From JACDAN01 sp963847235 (lineage in GTDB: Bacteria; Actinomycetota; Thermoleophilia; Gaiellales; Gaiellaceae), in assembly GCA_963847235.1 (NCBI GenBank), contig CAWJYU010000004.1, forward strand, positions 1 through 64,000: DNA of 64,000 nucleotides, written 5' to 3'. The position numbers were made by a program, and so were the translations under genes. Positions 53,032 through 62,085 of the stretch are shown one piece after another (the stretch's first letter is position 1; every line of letters begins with the position of its first letter). Below the pieces are notes generated by a model, which worked only from the letters and a program-made list of their open reading frames with translations, had not been told where the DNA came from and made no database searches.

Positions 53032-53975
53032 TGCGAATCGAGTCGTCCGTCACCGCGATCACCTGGCTCCCGTTCGGCGTGCTCGACGCGATGCCGAACC
53101 TTCCGCTCGGCATCGCCGTCGCGCACTTCGACGAGCCGCCTCCCGACCCGCTTCGCGACGTCGACCGGTTGCGCGAAGCGGACGCCTTTCGCGAGGCCAA
53201 CGAGCTTCGAGCGTGGATCGCCGTCGAGAACGGCAGGATCGTCGACCACGGGCGCGGCGGCCGCAACGCTGTCGCCGGCGCGCGGCTCGACCTCGCGAAC
53301 GACCAGATCGCCTTCCCGGCGGTCGAGTTTCCGGTCCTCCGGCCGGACCCGGAGGTCGGTGACGGCTGGGTCCGGTTCCAGCAGACGGTCGGCGGCCGAA
53401 TCGGCCTGCCCGCCCCGCGGCCGCTTCGCGGCAAGCCCTATCTCCACATCGGCTCCGCAACTGCGTGGACGACGCTGGAGCTCGTGATCCACGCCGACGG
53501 CTCGTCGGAGGGCAGGCTCGTGGCGGCGAGCCCGTTCCCGCATCACTCCGTTTACGGCCCCTACGGCGATCTGGTGTCGGAGCACGGTCTCTCCGATTAC
53601 GACGGCTGGTACCAGGAGTCGTTCGAGGAGACCCCGTGGGCCGGCGGCGAGCTGGAGGAGGAGCTCGACGAGATCGTGCTGCGGAGCGGCGGTGCGAAGC
53701 TGGACAGGCGCCGTCTCGCTCCCGGAGAGTGCCTCGTCGAACAGGGCGATGCCGGCACCGACATGTTCATGCTGCTCGACGGCGTTCTTCAGGTCGAGAT
53801 CGACGGCGAGATCGTCGCAGAGATCGGCTCCGGCGCGGTCCTGGGCGAGCTTGCGGTGCTGGGGGACGGGCGCCGCACTGCGACCCTTCGCGCGGCCCGC
53901 GCGTCGCGCGTCGCCGTCTTGGCAGGGACTTCGCGCCTGGCGGAGCTCGCGCTCTCCCGCCGCACAGCCGGCTAG
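53031..53975 (+). CDS. Unknown N-terminal domain fused to cyclic-nucleotide-binding domain
   Basis: The C-terminal about 90 residues (RRLAPGECLVEQGDAGTDMFMLLDGVLQVEIDGEIVAEIGSGAVLGELAVLGDGRRTATLRAARASRVAVLAG) form a CNB domain with the phosphate-binding cassette GELAVLGDGRRTAT, whose Glu and Arg suit cAMP/cGMP binding. The N-terminal about 210 residues start with AITWLPFGVLDAMPNLPLGIAVAHFDEPPP and include VNG-type and WTTLELVIHADGSSEGR segments that I do not recognise. It has no HTH, so it is not a CRP-type regulator. Two cyclase proteins in the window could make its ligand. Confidence 0.82.
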   Translation: MRIESSVTAITWLPFGVLDAMPNLPLGIAVAHFDEPPPDPLRDVDRLREADAFREANELRAWIAVENGRIVDHGRGGRNAVAGARLDLANDQIAFPAVEFPVLRPDPEVGDGWVRFQQTVGGRIGLPAPRPLRGKPYLHIGSATAWTTLELVIHADGSSEGRLVAASPFPHHSVYGPYGDLVSEHGLSDYDGWYQESFEETPWAGGELEEELDEIVLRSGGAKLDRRRLAPGECLVEQGDAGTDMFMLLDGVLQVEIDGEIVAEIGSGAVLGELAVLGDGRRTATLRAARASRVAVLAGTSRLAELALSRRTAG

Positions 53976-54701
53976 CGGTTGTGGTTCACGAGCTCGATGT
54001 TGTGGCCGTCGGGGTCGAAGACGAACGCGCCGTAGTAGCCCTCGTGGTACTTCCGCCGCTCGCCCGGGCCGCCGTTGTCCCGGTAGCCCCGGCCGACGAT
54101 GTCGGCATGGAATGCCTCGACGGCGGCGTTGTCCTCGACGGGGAACGCCATGTGGAAGGGATCGGTCCGCTCTCCCGAGACGACTGAGAACGATCCGGAG
54201 GTGGAGCCGACGAACTGCACGCGCTCGGGGCTGTCGTGCCTGAGGCGGTAGCCGGCGTGGCGCCCGACGGCCTCGTAGAACTCCTTCGCCGCGGCGATGT
54301 CCGCGACCCGGAACCAGAGGTGGTCGATCTTGCCGCTCTCGCGCATCGCGCCGTGGTGGACCGCCTCGGCGCTGTTCCCGTCCGGGTCGAGGAGGAAGGC
54401 TCCGTAGTAGTCGTCCCGGTACTCGCGGCCGCGGGCCCGGCTCGCCGTCGCTCCGGTACCCGGCGCCGGTGCCGGCGCGCCAGAACTCGTCGACCGCCTC
54501 GTGCGACGGCGCGACGAAGGCGACGTGCAGCCTGCGTGTGACCGGCTTGCCGGGGCTCCAGCCGGAGAGCGAGAAGTCGTCCCACTCGGCGAAGTCGGGC
54601 TCGGAATTGGTCCGCTCGATCCCGAGCGTCGGGAGCACGAGGTCGTAGAAGGCTTCGGACGCCGGCCCGTCCGAGACCCGGATCGTCACATGGTCAAACA
54701 C
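53972..54701 (-). CDS. Tandem VOC (glyoxalase/dioxygenase fold) protein (one frameshift)
   Basis: From GTG 54701 the first VOC module reads VFDHVTIRVSDGPASEAFYDLVL and HVAFVAPSHEAVDEFWRAG; a one-base shift near 54428 leads to EYRDDYYGAFLLDPDGNSAEAVHHGA and on without a break into a second module, KIDHLWFRVADIAAAKEFYEAVG ... YYGAFVFDPDGHNIELVNHN. The two modules make a single protein of about 243 residues, the usual two-repeat VOC fold. The start overlaps the 3' end of greA by 8 nt. Substrate unknown. Confidence 0.82.
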
Positions 54702-55149
54702 CGACGGAGAGCACGCGAGCGCGCCACGAGCCCTTGGGGGCATGGACGTCGACCTCGTCTCCCGCCTTCGCTCCGAGCAGCGCCCGGCCGAGCGGTGAGT
54801 CGGGAGAGACGCCGCCCACGCTCGAGATCTCCACGCTCATCCGCTCCCCGTGCTCGTCCTCGATCTCGGCTTTCGAGCCGACGCCGACCGTGCCGCTCGC
54901 CGAAGAGGTCTCGTCGACCAACACAGAACGGTCGAGCCGGTCCCGGATCTGCCGGATCCGGTGCTCGAGCAGCCCCTGGTCGTTCTTGGCCGCGTGGTAC
55001 TCGAAGTTCTCCGACAGGTCGCCGAAACCGCGGGCGGTGGCGATCGCCTGGACGACCTCGGCCCGCCGGGGGCCCTCGAGCTCGGCGAGCTCCGACTCGA
55101 GCTGCGCCTTCTGGGCCTGCGTCATCGGTTCCGGCTTTTCGCTGGGCAT
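54694..55149 (-). CDS. greA: Transcription elongation factor GreA
   Basis: The 151-residue protein has an N-terminal coiled coil (AQKAQLESELAELEGPRRAEVVQAIATARGFGDLSENFEYHAAKNDQ, with the acidic tip residues DLSEN) and a C-terminal FKBP-like domain (ISSVGGVSPDSPLGRALLGAKAGDEVDV). It rescues backtracked RNA polymerase by stimulating transcript cleavage. It is divergent from typA with 32 nt between. Confidence 0.95.
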   Translation of the reverse strand: MPSEKPEPMTQAQKAQLESELAELEGPRRAEVVQAIATARGFGDLSENFEYHAAKNDQGLLEHRIRQIRDRLDRSVLVDETSSASGTVGVGSKAEIEDEHGERMSVEISSVGGVSPDSPLGRALLGAKAGDEVDVHAPKGSWRARVLSVGV

Positions 55150-55181
55150 CGGAGGAGCGTACCGGGCTACGCTGGCCGGTC

Positions 55182-57047
55182 TTGCCCGCGCGCAATCAGC
55201 CCACCGCCACGAGAGAGGATCTTCGCAACGTCGCCATCGTGGCGCACGTCGACCACGGGAAGACGACGCTCGTCGACGCCCTCCTCTGGCAGTCGGGCTC
55301 GTTCCGTGAGAACCAGGAGGTCGCGGAGCGTGTGCTGGACTCGATGGACCTGGAACGCGAGAAGGGCATCACGATCCTCGCCAAGAACACGGCGGTCCAG
55401 ATCGGCGACACGAAGGTGAACATCGTCGACACGCCGGGGCACGCCGACTTCGGCGGGGAGGTGGAGCGAGGCCTGACGATGGTCGACGGGGTGCTCCTGC
55501 TGGTGGACGCAAGCGAGGGCCCGCTTCCACAGACCCGCTTCGTCCTGCGGAAGGCGCTGGAGGCGCGGCTCCCGGTCGTCCTCGTCGTGAACAAGGTCGA
55601 CCGGCCGGACGCCCGAACCGCCGAGGTCGTGAACGAGGTCTACGAGCTCTTCCTGGACCTCGACGCCGACGAGTCCCAGATCGAGTTTCCGATCGTCTAC
55701 GCCAACGCGCGGGCGGGGCGGGCGGGCCTCGCGACCGACGACCTCGCCGACGATCTCGGTCCGCTCGTGGAGACGCTGCTCGAGACGATTCCGCCCCCGT
55801 CGTACGATCCCGATCACCCGCTCCAGGCACTCGTCACGAACCTCGACGCGTCGCCGTACGTCGGCCGGCTCGCGCTCCTCCGCGTCCTCCACGGAACGAT
55901 CCGCAAGGGCGAGCAGGTCGCCTGGTGCCGCGCCGACGGGACGATCCAGAAGGCTCGCGTGACCGAGCTCTACGTGACCGAGGCGCTGGAGCGCGTTGCA
56001 GCGGAGGAGGCCGGGCCGGGCGAGATCGTCGCGCTCGCGGGCCTGCCCGAGGTGACGATCGGAGAGACGATCGCCGACGCGGAGGATCCACGGCCGCTGC
56101 CTGTCACCGCCGTCGACGAGCCCTCGCTCGGCATGACGCTGGGGATCAACACCTCGCCGCTCTCCGGCACCGAGGGCGACAAGCTGACCGCGAGCCAGCT
56201 GATCGGACGACTGGAGCAGGAGCTCGTCGGCAACGTCTCGCTGCGCGTGCGGCCGACCTCGCGCCCAGATGTCTGGGAGGTGCAGGGACGCGGCGAGCTC
56301 CAGCTCGCGGTGCTCGTCGAGATCATGCGCCGCGAGGGCTTCGAGCTCACCGTCGGCAAGCCGGAGGTCCTGACCCGGGAGATCGACGGGACGACGCACG
56401 AGCCGGTCGAGCGGGTCGCGATCGACGTCCCGGAGGAGTACATCGGCGTCGTCACGCAGATGCTGGCTCTGCGAAAGGGCCGGATGCAGCAGATGGTCAA
56501 CCACGGGACCGGCTGGGCCCGGATGGAATACCTCGTTCCGGCCCGTGGGCTGATCGGCTTCCGGACGGAGTTCCTGACCGAGACCCGCGGCGCGGGGATC
56601 CTGCACCACGTGTTCGAGCGCTGGGAGCCGTGGCACGGGGAGATGCGCACCCGGCCGACAGGGAGCCTCGTCGCCGACCGCCGGGGACAGGCGACGGCGT
56701 TCGCGATCACCGCGCTCCAGGAGCGCGGTTCGCTCTTCATCAGTCCGCGGGAGGAGCTGTACGAGGGCATGATCGTCGGCGAGAACGCCCGCGGCGAAGA
56801 CCTCGACGTGAACGCCGGCAAGGAGAAGAAGCTGACGAACATGCGCTCGGCCTCGGCCGAGGAGCTCGTCCGCCTGATCCCGCCGCGGCCGCTTTCGCTC
56901 GAACAGGCGCTCGAGTTCATCCGGGAGGACGAGTGCGTCGAGGTCACGCCCAGAGAGCATCCGCCTGCGCAAGGCCGAGCTGTCGGCGACGAAGCGGCAG
57001 ACGCTCGCCTCGCGCCGCAAACGCGAGCGCGAGGCTGCGCCGGCGTA
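55182..57047 (+). CDS. typA: Ribosome-associated GTPase TypA/BipA (one frameshift near the end)
   Basis: The GTPase domain shows G1 AHVDHGKTTLVD, the switch region EREKGITILAKNTA, G3 DTPGHADFGGEVER and G4 NKVDRPDA; domains II-III follow with GINTSPLSGTEGDKLTASQL and the BipA-specific C-terminal region GQATAFAITALQERGSLFISP and VGENARGEDLDVN with KKLTNMR. A one-base shift near 56950 restores the usual tail SIRLRKAELSATKRQ and stop at 57045. Start TTG 55182 gives LPARNQPTATREDLRNVAIV. About 620 residues, as expected. Confidence 0.93.
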
Positions 57048-57064
57048 GCTCGGGCCGAGTGGCC

Positions 57065-58003
57065 TCAGCCGGCGGCGGGAGAGTGCGTGCGGCTTCCGTC
57101 GGGCGCGATCCCGGCGCTCAGCCAACGGGCGTTCTCGGCGATTTCCTGCTCCGGATCTGCGCCCAAATGACCGGCGGCGTCGTTGACCTTGACGATGCAG
57201 CCAGGGACATTCGCGGCCAGCCACTCGCCGTGCGCCGGCGGGACGAACACGTCGGTCATCCCGTAGCGGACGAGCACCGGCACGGAGATATCCGCAGGGT
57301 CGAACCCCCACGGCTGCAGGACCGCAAGGTCGTCGTCGACCCAGCCGCCGACACCGTTCACCGCCCACTCGAACGTCGACTCGCTGAGGATCTGCGCCAT
57401 CTCTGGGCGGGCCATCTCCGCTCGATCCGACTCGCTCATATCGATGTCCTGCAGGACGGTGGAAGGGTCGACCCGGGCGCGTTCCTCGAACTGCTGCTGC
57501 AACGCTTGCAGCTCGCGAGTGAGGACGTCCTCGCCGGCGCGCGCCCAGCCGAACTCCTTGACGTTCTCCGGATCCATGCCGGCAAGCCAGGCATCCTGCT
57601 CGAGCCCAGGGGTGCCGAGCGGCGCGACACCGACGTCGCAGACCGCGCGTACGACACGATCGGGTAGGAGCGCCGCGCACGCGAGTGCATGCGGTCCCCC
57701 GCCCGACCCTCCGCTGACTCCGAAGCGATCGAAGCCGAGCTCATCTGCAAGCGCGCGTACGTCGGCGACCACGTCGACCACGCGACGGCCATGGTTCCGG
57801 TCAGACCTCCCATACCCCGCACGATCGTGCGTCACCGAGCACACGCCCAGATCGGCGTACAACTCCTCGCGTGGCCACCGCATGAGACGACAGCCGGGCG
57901 TGCCATGCAACGCGAGGATCGGGAACCCCTCTGGATCACCCCAGACCGCGAACGCGAGCGTCCGACCATCAGGCGTCTCGAGCGTTCGCAGCGGCTCGCC
58001 CAC
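57065..58003 (-). CDS. Alpha/beta-hydrolase
   Basis: The 312-residue enzyme has the oxyanion motif LALHGTPGCRLM, the nucleophile elbow GVSGGSGGGPHAL with Ser in GGSGG, the acid in GMTDVFVPP and the His in AGHLG. It belongs to the broad esterase/peptidase group; the substrate is unknown. It is convergent with typA (17 nt). Confidence 0.9.
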   Translation of the reverse strand: MGEPLRTLETPDGRTLAFAVWGDPEGFPILALHGTPGCRLMRWPREELYADLGVCSVTHDRAGYGRSDRNHGRRVVDVVADVRALADELGFDRFGVSGGSGGGPHALACAALLPDRVVRAVCDVGVAPLGTPGLEQDAWLAGMDPENVKEFGWARAGEDVLTRELQALQQQFEERARVDPSTVLQDIDMSESDRAEMARPEMAQILSESTFEWAVNGVGGWVDDDLAVLQPWGFDPADISVPVLVRYGMTDVFVPPAHGEWLAANVPGCIVKVNDAAGHLGADPEQEIAENARWLSAGIAPDGSRTHSPAAG

Positions 58004-58041
58004 CCATCGAGCGTAAAGCAGTCAGGCTCGAGGCTCTGTCG

Positions 58042-58500
58042 TTACATCGCCTCGACGAGCTGTTCCTGGAGCCAGGAGAGGTACGCGTAGAGCGCAAGCT
58101 CGGGCGCCCTGGGCGTGGTCTCGTCGAAGCCGTCCCAGTCGAAGTCCTCGCTGATGTCGAGCCGGGTGCCGAGGACGAGCCGGGCGTCGTTGACCGCTCT
58201 GAGCCACGCGTCGGCCTCGTCGCTCGTGAGCAGGTCGCGGCCGGCCGTCTCGGCGAGCAGGTCGAAGCTCTTCTCACGCCCGGTCACAAGTTGGTCCCGC
58301 GTGAGCTCGCGGTAGTCACGCTCAAGGGAGGGATCGTCGTGGGCGGTCGGGAAGAGGCGCCGGAGCGACGGGTCCTCGGGCTCCTCGCGGAGCAGCTCAC
58401 GCAGCTCCTCGGCGACCTGGCGGAGCAGCCCGCGCTCCTCCTCGGCGAGGTCGAGACGGACGGTGCCGTCCGGTCCCTGCCGGATCGAGCTGCGGAACAT
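58042..58500 (-). CDS. DUF2017 protein, AosR-like
   Basis: From ATG 58500 the 152-residue protein has LDLAEEERGLLRQVAEELRELL, DPSLRRLFPTAHDDPSLERDYREL and a C-terminal helical half with DLLTSDEADAWLRAVNDARLVLGTRL. This matches DUF2017, whose mycobacterial member AosR is an oxidative-stress regulator encoded next to clpS. The same pair is seen here, joined by a TGATG overlap. Regulatory function here is inferred from that relation. Confidence 0.85.
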   Translation of the reverse strand: MFRSSIRQGPDGTVRLDLAEEERGLLRQVAEELRELLREEPEDPSLRRLFPTAHDDPSLERDYRELTRDQLVTGREKSFDLLAETAGRDLLTSDEADAWLRAVNDARLVLGTRLDISEDFDWDGFDETTPRAPELALYAYLSWLQEQLVEAM

Positions 58501-58796
58501 CAGTCCTGTTGCATCGTCGCCCACAGCCCGTAGGCGTGGAGCCGGGCGACGTCGAGCTCGGCCTTCTCGCGAGTGCCGGCAGCGACGACGGACTTGCCCT
58601 CGTGGTGAACCTGGAGCATCAGCTTCGTCGCGTGGTCGAGCGTGTAGCCGAAGAGCTTCTGGAAGACGAGCGTCACGTACGACATCAGGTTGATCGGGTC
58701 GTTCCAGACGATCACGACCCAGGGGCGGTCGTGCTCGGGCTCGTCGACCTCGCTGGGCTGCTCGACCTCGACCTCGGCGGGAGCGAGCGTCGTCAC
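58500..58796 (-). CDS. clpS: ClpS, N-end-rule adaptor of ClpAP/ClpCP
   Basis: The 98-residue protein shows PWVVIVWNDPINLMSYVTLVFQKLFGY with the NDP motif for N-degron binding, then KLMLQVHHEGKSVVAAGTREKAELDVARLHAYGLWATM. It delivers N-degron proteins to the Clp ATPase. It is first in the operon with the DUF2017 gene and ends 3 nt after the F420 reductase stop region boundary (58799). Confidence 0.95.
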   Translation of the reverse strand: MTTLAPAEVEVEQPSEVDEPEHDRPWVVIVWNDPINLMSYVTLVFQKLFGYTLDHATKLMLQVHHEGKSVVAAGTREKAELDVARLHAYGLWATMQQD

Positions 58797-58798
58797 GC

Positions 58799-59425
58799 TC
58801 AGAGAAGCTTCAGCGCGGTGTCGAAGCCGGCGCCGAGGGGCTTCTGCGCCGCGACCTGCATGAAGGCCGCGTTCTCGAGCTGCCGCGCGCGGCGCAGCGG
58901 GCCGAGGTCGATCGGCCGCATGCCGCCGCCCTCGACGAGCGCCGCGACCTGCCGCTTCGCGTCCTCGTCGTCGCCGGCCATCGGGACGTCGAGCGCGACG
59001 CCGTTCTTCTCGCCGGTCTGAAGCGTGCGCGCGAAGGTCGTGCAGAACGCCTTCACGACCTTGGCGCCTTCTGGCAGGAGCTTCTGGACCTCCTCGGCGG
59101 CCGAGCTGTCGCCGGGGACGACGAACCCGTCCATCGTGTCCCAGTCGAGCGGGACGGAGATCTCGACAACGACCTTGTCTCCCAGCTGGTCGCGGTACTG
59201 CTCGACGGCCTCCGCGATCGACGCGTAGTAGAGGGCGAGCACGACCAGGTCGCCTCCGATCGGGCCGCCCGGCTCGACGGCAGTCGCGCCGCCGCCCAGC
59301 TCCGCGGCGAGCGCCTGAGCGTCCTCAGGGTTGCGGTCGACGACCTCGACATCGTGCCCGCCCGCGACCGCGCGCATGCCGATACCGCGGCCCATGTTCC
59401 CGGCGCCGATGATCGTGACCTTCAC
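58799..59425 (-). CDS. NADPH-dependent F420 reductase-like (NpdG) protein
   Basis: The 208-residue Rossmann protein starts VTIIGAGNMGRGIGMRAVAGGHDVEVVDRNPE and has VVEISVPLDWDTMDGFV, FCTTFARTL and DVPMAGDDEDAKRQVAALVEGGGMRPIDLGPL, as in NADP:F420 oxidoreductases, which exchange hydride between NADPH and coenzyme F420. F420 itself cannot be shown from this window. Its stop is 2 nt before the clpS start. Confidence 0.85.
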   Translation of the reverse strand: MKVTIIGAGNMGRGIGMRAVAGGHDVEVVDRNPEDAQALAAELGGGATAVEPGGPIGGDLVVLALYYASIAEAVEQYRDQLGDKVVVEISVPLDWDTMDGFVVPGDSSAAEEVQKLLPEGAKVVKAFCTTFARTLQTGEKNGVALDVPMAGDDEDAKRQVAALVEGGGMRPIDLGPLRRARQLENAAFMQVAAQKPLGAGFDTALKLL

Positions 59426-59496
59426 TCCGGAACCATGCCTGAAGGGTCCGGGGGACCGGGCGCTAATACATCTTCCTCTATTACTAGAGTCCGAGG

Positions 59497-60717
59497 ATGC
59501 TGGGACGGCTGTTCAGGCTGATCTGGGGCGACGACGTCGAGCGGGCGCTCCGTCCGCTCCTGATCGTCGGCTTCGTCGGCTCCCTCGGCGGGTCGGCCTG
59601 CTGGACGTTCGTCGGGATCTGGGCCATCGACGAGCTCCAAGCGTCCTCGTCACAGCTCGGGCTCTACTTCGTGGCCGCGGCCGTCATCTCGGCGAGCATG
59701 GGCTACCTCGGCGGCCACGTGTCCGACCATCTCGGCCGCCGTCCGGTGATCCTGGCCGGGTGGGGCCTGACCGCGTTCGTCCCGCTCAGCTGGACGCTCG
59801 TCGACGACTACAAGACCGCGGTCCCGCTGCTCCTGCTCCTGTCGCTGTTCGGTCCGATCGCGATGGCGGCGACGCAGGCGCTCGTCGCGGACGTGGTTCC
59901 ACCCGAGCGGCACGAGCACTCGTATGCGTCGCTGCGGGTGGCGAACAACCTCGGCGTCACGCTCGGCCCGCCGATCGGCGGCGCCTTACTCCTCACCGGC
60001 AACTACGACGTGCTCTGGATCGGCGTCACGGTGATCGGTGCCCTCGAGCTTTTCCTCGCCTGGCGGCTGTTACCCGCGCGCGGCGAGTACGCGCCGGAAG
60101 CGCCGCCGGCGCGCGGGTCGTTCGGCGTCATCCGTAGGGACGGGGCGTTCCTGCTCTTCCTCGTGGCGATGGTGCTCGCGCACCTCGTTTACTTCGCCTT
60201 CGAGGCCGTCCTCCCGATTGCCGCTGTCGACTCGTACGGCCTCACCCCGGCAGCTTGGGGCTTCCTTGTCATCGTCAACCCACTGCTCGTCACGCTCTTC
60301 CAGCTCCGCCTGACGCGGCGCGTCGAGCGCTACCCGGCCGCGCCGAAGTTCGCGCTCGCGATGCTGCTCATGGGCTGGCCGTTCCTGCTGCTTTCGTTGA
60401 ACTCCTCAGTGGCGGTGATCGCCGTCGTGATCCTGATCTTCGTCTTCGGCGAGATGCTCTGGATCCCGACGTCGCAGGCGATCGCCGCCGGGCTCGCGCC
60501 GGCCGACCTCCGCGGCGCCTACATGGGCGCCTTCGCCAGCACGTCCTCGGCGGGCTTCGCGCTCGGGCCCTTCGTCGGCCTTCAGGTGCGGGGCGGCTTC
60601 GGCGACTCGGCGATGTGGGGCTTCTTCGCCGGCGTGGCCGTCATCGGCGCGATCCTCGGGGTCGTCGCCTGCCGCTACGCCTTCGCGGTCCGGAAAGCGC
60701 GCCTAGCCGCTGCGTAA
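59497..60717 (+). CDS. MFS transporter (12 helices)
   Basis: The 406-residue protein has about 12 helices and motif A GGHVSDHLGRRPVILAG between helices 2 and 3, plus SLRVANNLGVTLGPPIGGALL as motif C-like and a second-half repeat. The substrate is unknown. The region before the TSS (59462-59492) is AT-rich (TAATACATC, TATTACTAGAG) and probably includes the promoter. It overlaps the convergent NYN gene by 15 nt. Confidence 0.88.
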   Translation: MLGRLFRLIWGDDVERALRPLLIVGFVGSLGGSACWTFVGIWAIDELQASSSQLGLYFVAAAVISASMGYLGGHVSDHLGRRPVILAGWGLTAFVPLSWTLVDDYKTAVPLLLLLSLFGPIAMAATQALVADVVPPERHEHSYASLRVANNLGVTLGPPIGGALLLTGNYDVLWIGVTVIGALELFLAWRLLPARGEYAPEAPPARGSFGVIRRDGAFLLFLVAMVLAHLVYFAFEAVLPIAAVDSYGLTPAAWGFLVIVNPLLVTLFQLRLTRRVERYPAAPKFALAMLLMGWPFLLLSLNSSVAVIAVVILIFVFGEMLWIPTSQAIAAGLAPADLRGAYMGAFASTSSAGFALGPFVGLQVRGGFGDSAMWGFFAGVAVIGAILGVVACRYAFAVRKARLAAA

Positions 60718-60993
60718 CTCGCGGGCGAACGACCCGCCGCCGATCACCCGGTCCGCCTTCGCCGCCGCTCGTTCCCGCAGACCACGGTCGGACGTAACGA
60801 GCCAGTAAGGGCGGTCGAGGTTCGCAGCCTCTCGCGCAATCCGGTCATCGGCTGTTTCGGCACCTTCCCAGATCAAGCGAGCGTCCATACCTCGGCGCGC
60901 GGCCCAGCGATCGACCAGCTCGGTCAACTCGTCACGCGGGATGTTGGGCCACAACGAACGCCGCACGTTCTCGGCGTCCACAAAAATGGTCAG
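60703..60993 (-). CDS. NYN/PIN-like nuclease-fold small protein
   Basis: The about 96-residue protein reads LTIFVDAENVRRSLWPNIPRDELTELVDRWAARRG, LIWEGAETADDRIAREAANLD and YWLVTSDRGLRERAA, with the acidic residues D (VDAEN), D (ADDRI) and D (TSDRG) of NYN/YacP-type ribonucleases. The start is uncertain: CTG 60993 overlaps the sigma factor stop (CTGA), whereas GTG 60981 would cut the first strand. It is coupled to the upstream sigma factor gene. Confidence 0.75.
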   Translation of the reverse strand: MTIFVDAENVRRSLWPNIPRDELTELVDRWAARRGMDARLIWEGAETADDRIAREAANLDRPYWLVTSDRGLRERAAAKADRVIGGGSFARELRSG

Positions 60994-62024
60994 GCCGCTC
61001 GTAGAGCCTCGATCTCGCGGTTGACGGCCAGGTGCTCGAGCGCCTTGGCCTCGAGCTGGCGGACCCGCTCGCGCGTGAGGCCGAGGCGGCGGCCGATCTC
61101 CTCCAGCGACTGCGGGTTGCCGTCGCCGTTGAGCCCGTAGCGGAGCTTGACCACCTCCTGCTCGCGGTCCGGCAGGTTCCCGATGGCGCGGCGGAGGACG
61201 TCCTGCTCGAGGCTGACCTGGATCAGCTCCTCGGTCGGCGCCTCGTCCCCGGCGAAGAGGTCCCCGTACGAGGCCTCGCCCTCGCCGACCGGCCGGTCGA
61301 GGCTGGTGACCGCGCGGGCTGCATCGCGAACCTCCCGGATCTGCTTCAGCGGGAGCTTCGTCGCGTTGGCGACCTCCTGCTCGGTAGGGGCCCGCCCGTG
61401 CTTGGCCACGAGCTCGCGCTCGGCGCGGGCGATCTTGCGCTCCCGGTCGACGATGTGGACGGGGATGCGGATCTCTCGTGCCTTGTTCGCGACGCCGCGC
61501 TGGACGGCCTGGCGGATCCACCACGTCGCGTAGGTCGAGAACTTGAAGCCTCGCCGCCAGTCGAACTTCTCGACGGCGCGGATCAAGCCGATGATCCCCT
61601 CCTGGATCAGGTCGAGGAGCGACAGGCCGTGGCCCTGGTACTTCTTCGCGATCGAGACGACGAGCCGGAGGTTCGAGTTGATCATCAGGTCCTTCGCCTC
61701 GCGGTCGCCGCGCTCGATCCGCTTCGCGAGCTCGACCTCCTCCTCGGCCGTGAGGAGCTTGTAGCGGCCGACCTCGTTGAGGAAGAGCTGGAGCGCGTCC
61801 GTCGTGGAGACGGCGAGGTCGCCGTTCACGTAGGTGGACTCGGTCGTCGCCCTGCCGCAGTCGTCCGAGAGCTCGATTCCCCGTTCCTGGATGTCCTGGT
61901 AGAGCCGCTCCACGTCTTCGTCCTCGAGCCCCGCTTCCTCGATCACGCGTGAGACGTCCGAAAGCTCGAGGCAACCCTCGCGCTCGCCGAGCTCCATCAG
62001 CGCGCTCACGTGCTCGTCCGCCAT
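60990..62024 (-). CDS. Principal-type RNA polymerase sigma factor (RpoD/SigA-like)
   Basis: The 344-residue protein has an N-terminal region 1.1-like part (ELSDVSRVIEEAGLEDEDVERLYQDIQERGI), region 1.2-2 (DALQLFLNEVGRYKLLTAEEEVELAKRIERGD, NLRLVVSIAKKYQGHGLSLLDLIQEGIIGLIRAVEKFDWRRGFKFSTYATWWIRQAVQRG), region 3, and region 4 (LPDREQEVVKLRYGL, LEEIGRRLGLTRERVRQLEAKALEHL). The region 2.4 and 4.2 motifs are those of sigma-70 group 1/2, so it should recognise housekeeping-type promoters. It is divergent from the DUF1206 gene. Confidence 0.95.
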   Translation of the reverse strand: MADEHVSALMELGEREGCLELSDVSRVIEEAGLEDEDVERLYQDIQERGIELSDDCGRATTESTYVNGDLAVSTTDALQLFLNEVGRYKLLTAEEEVELAKRIERGDREAKDLMINSNLRLVVSIAKKYQGHGLSLLDLIQEGIIGLIRAVEKFDWRRGFKFSTYATWWIRQAVQRGVANKAREIRIPVHIVDRERKIARAERELVAKHGRAPTEQEVANATKLPLKQIREVRDAARAVTSLDRPVGEGEASYGDLFAGDEAPTEELIQVSLEQDVLRRAIGNLPDREQEVVKLRYGLNGDGNPQSLEEIGRRLGLTRERVRQLEAKALEHLAVNREIEALRAA

Positions 62025-62085
62025 CGTGAAGGTCCTACCACCTGAGCACGGTCGAGAAACGCGCGACGCCGTATTGTCCCCCGCC

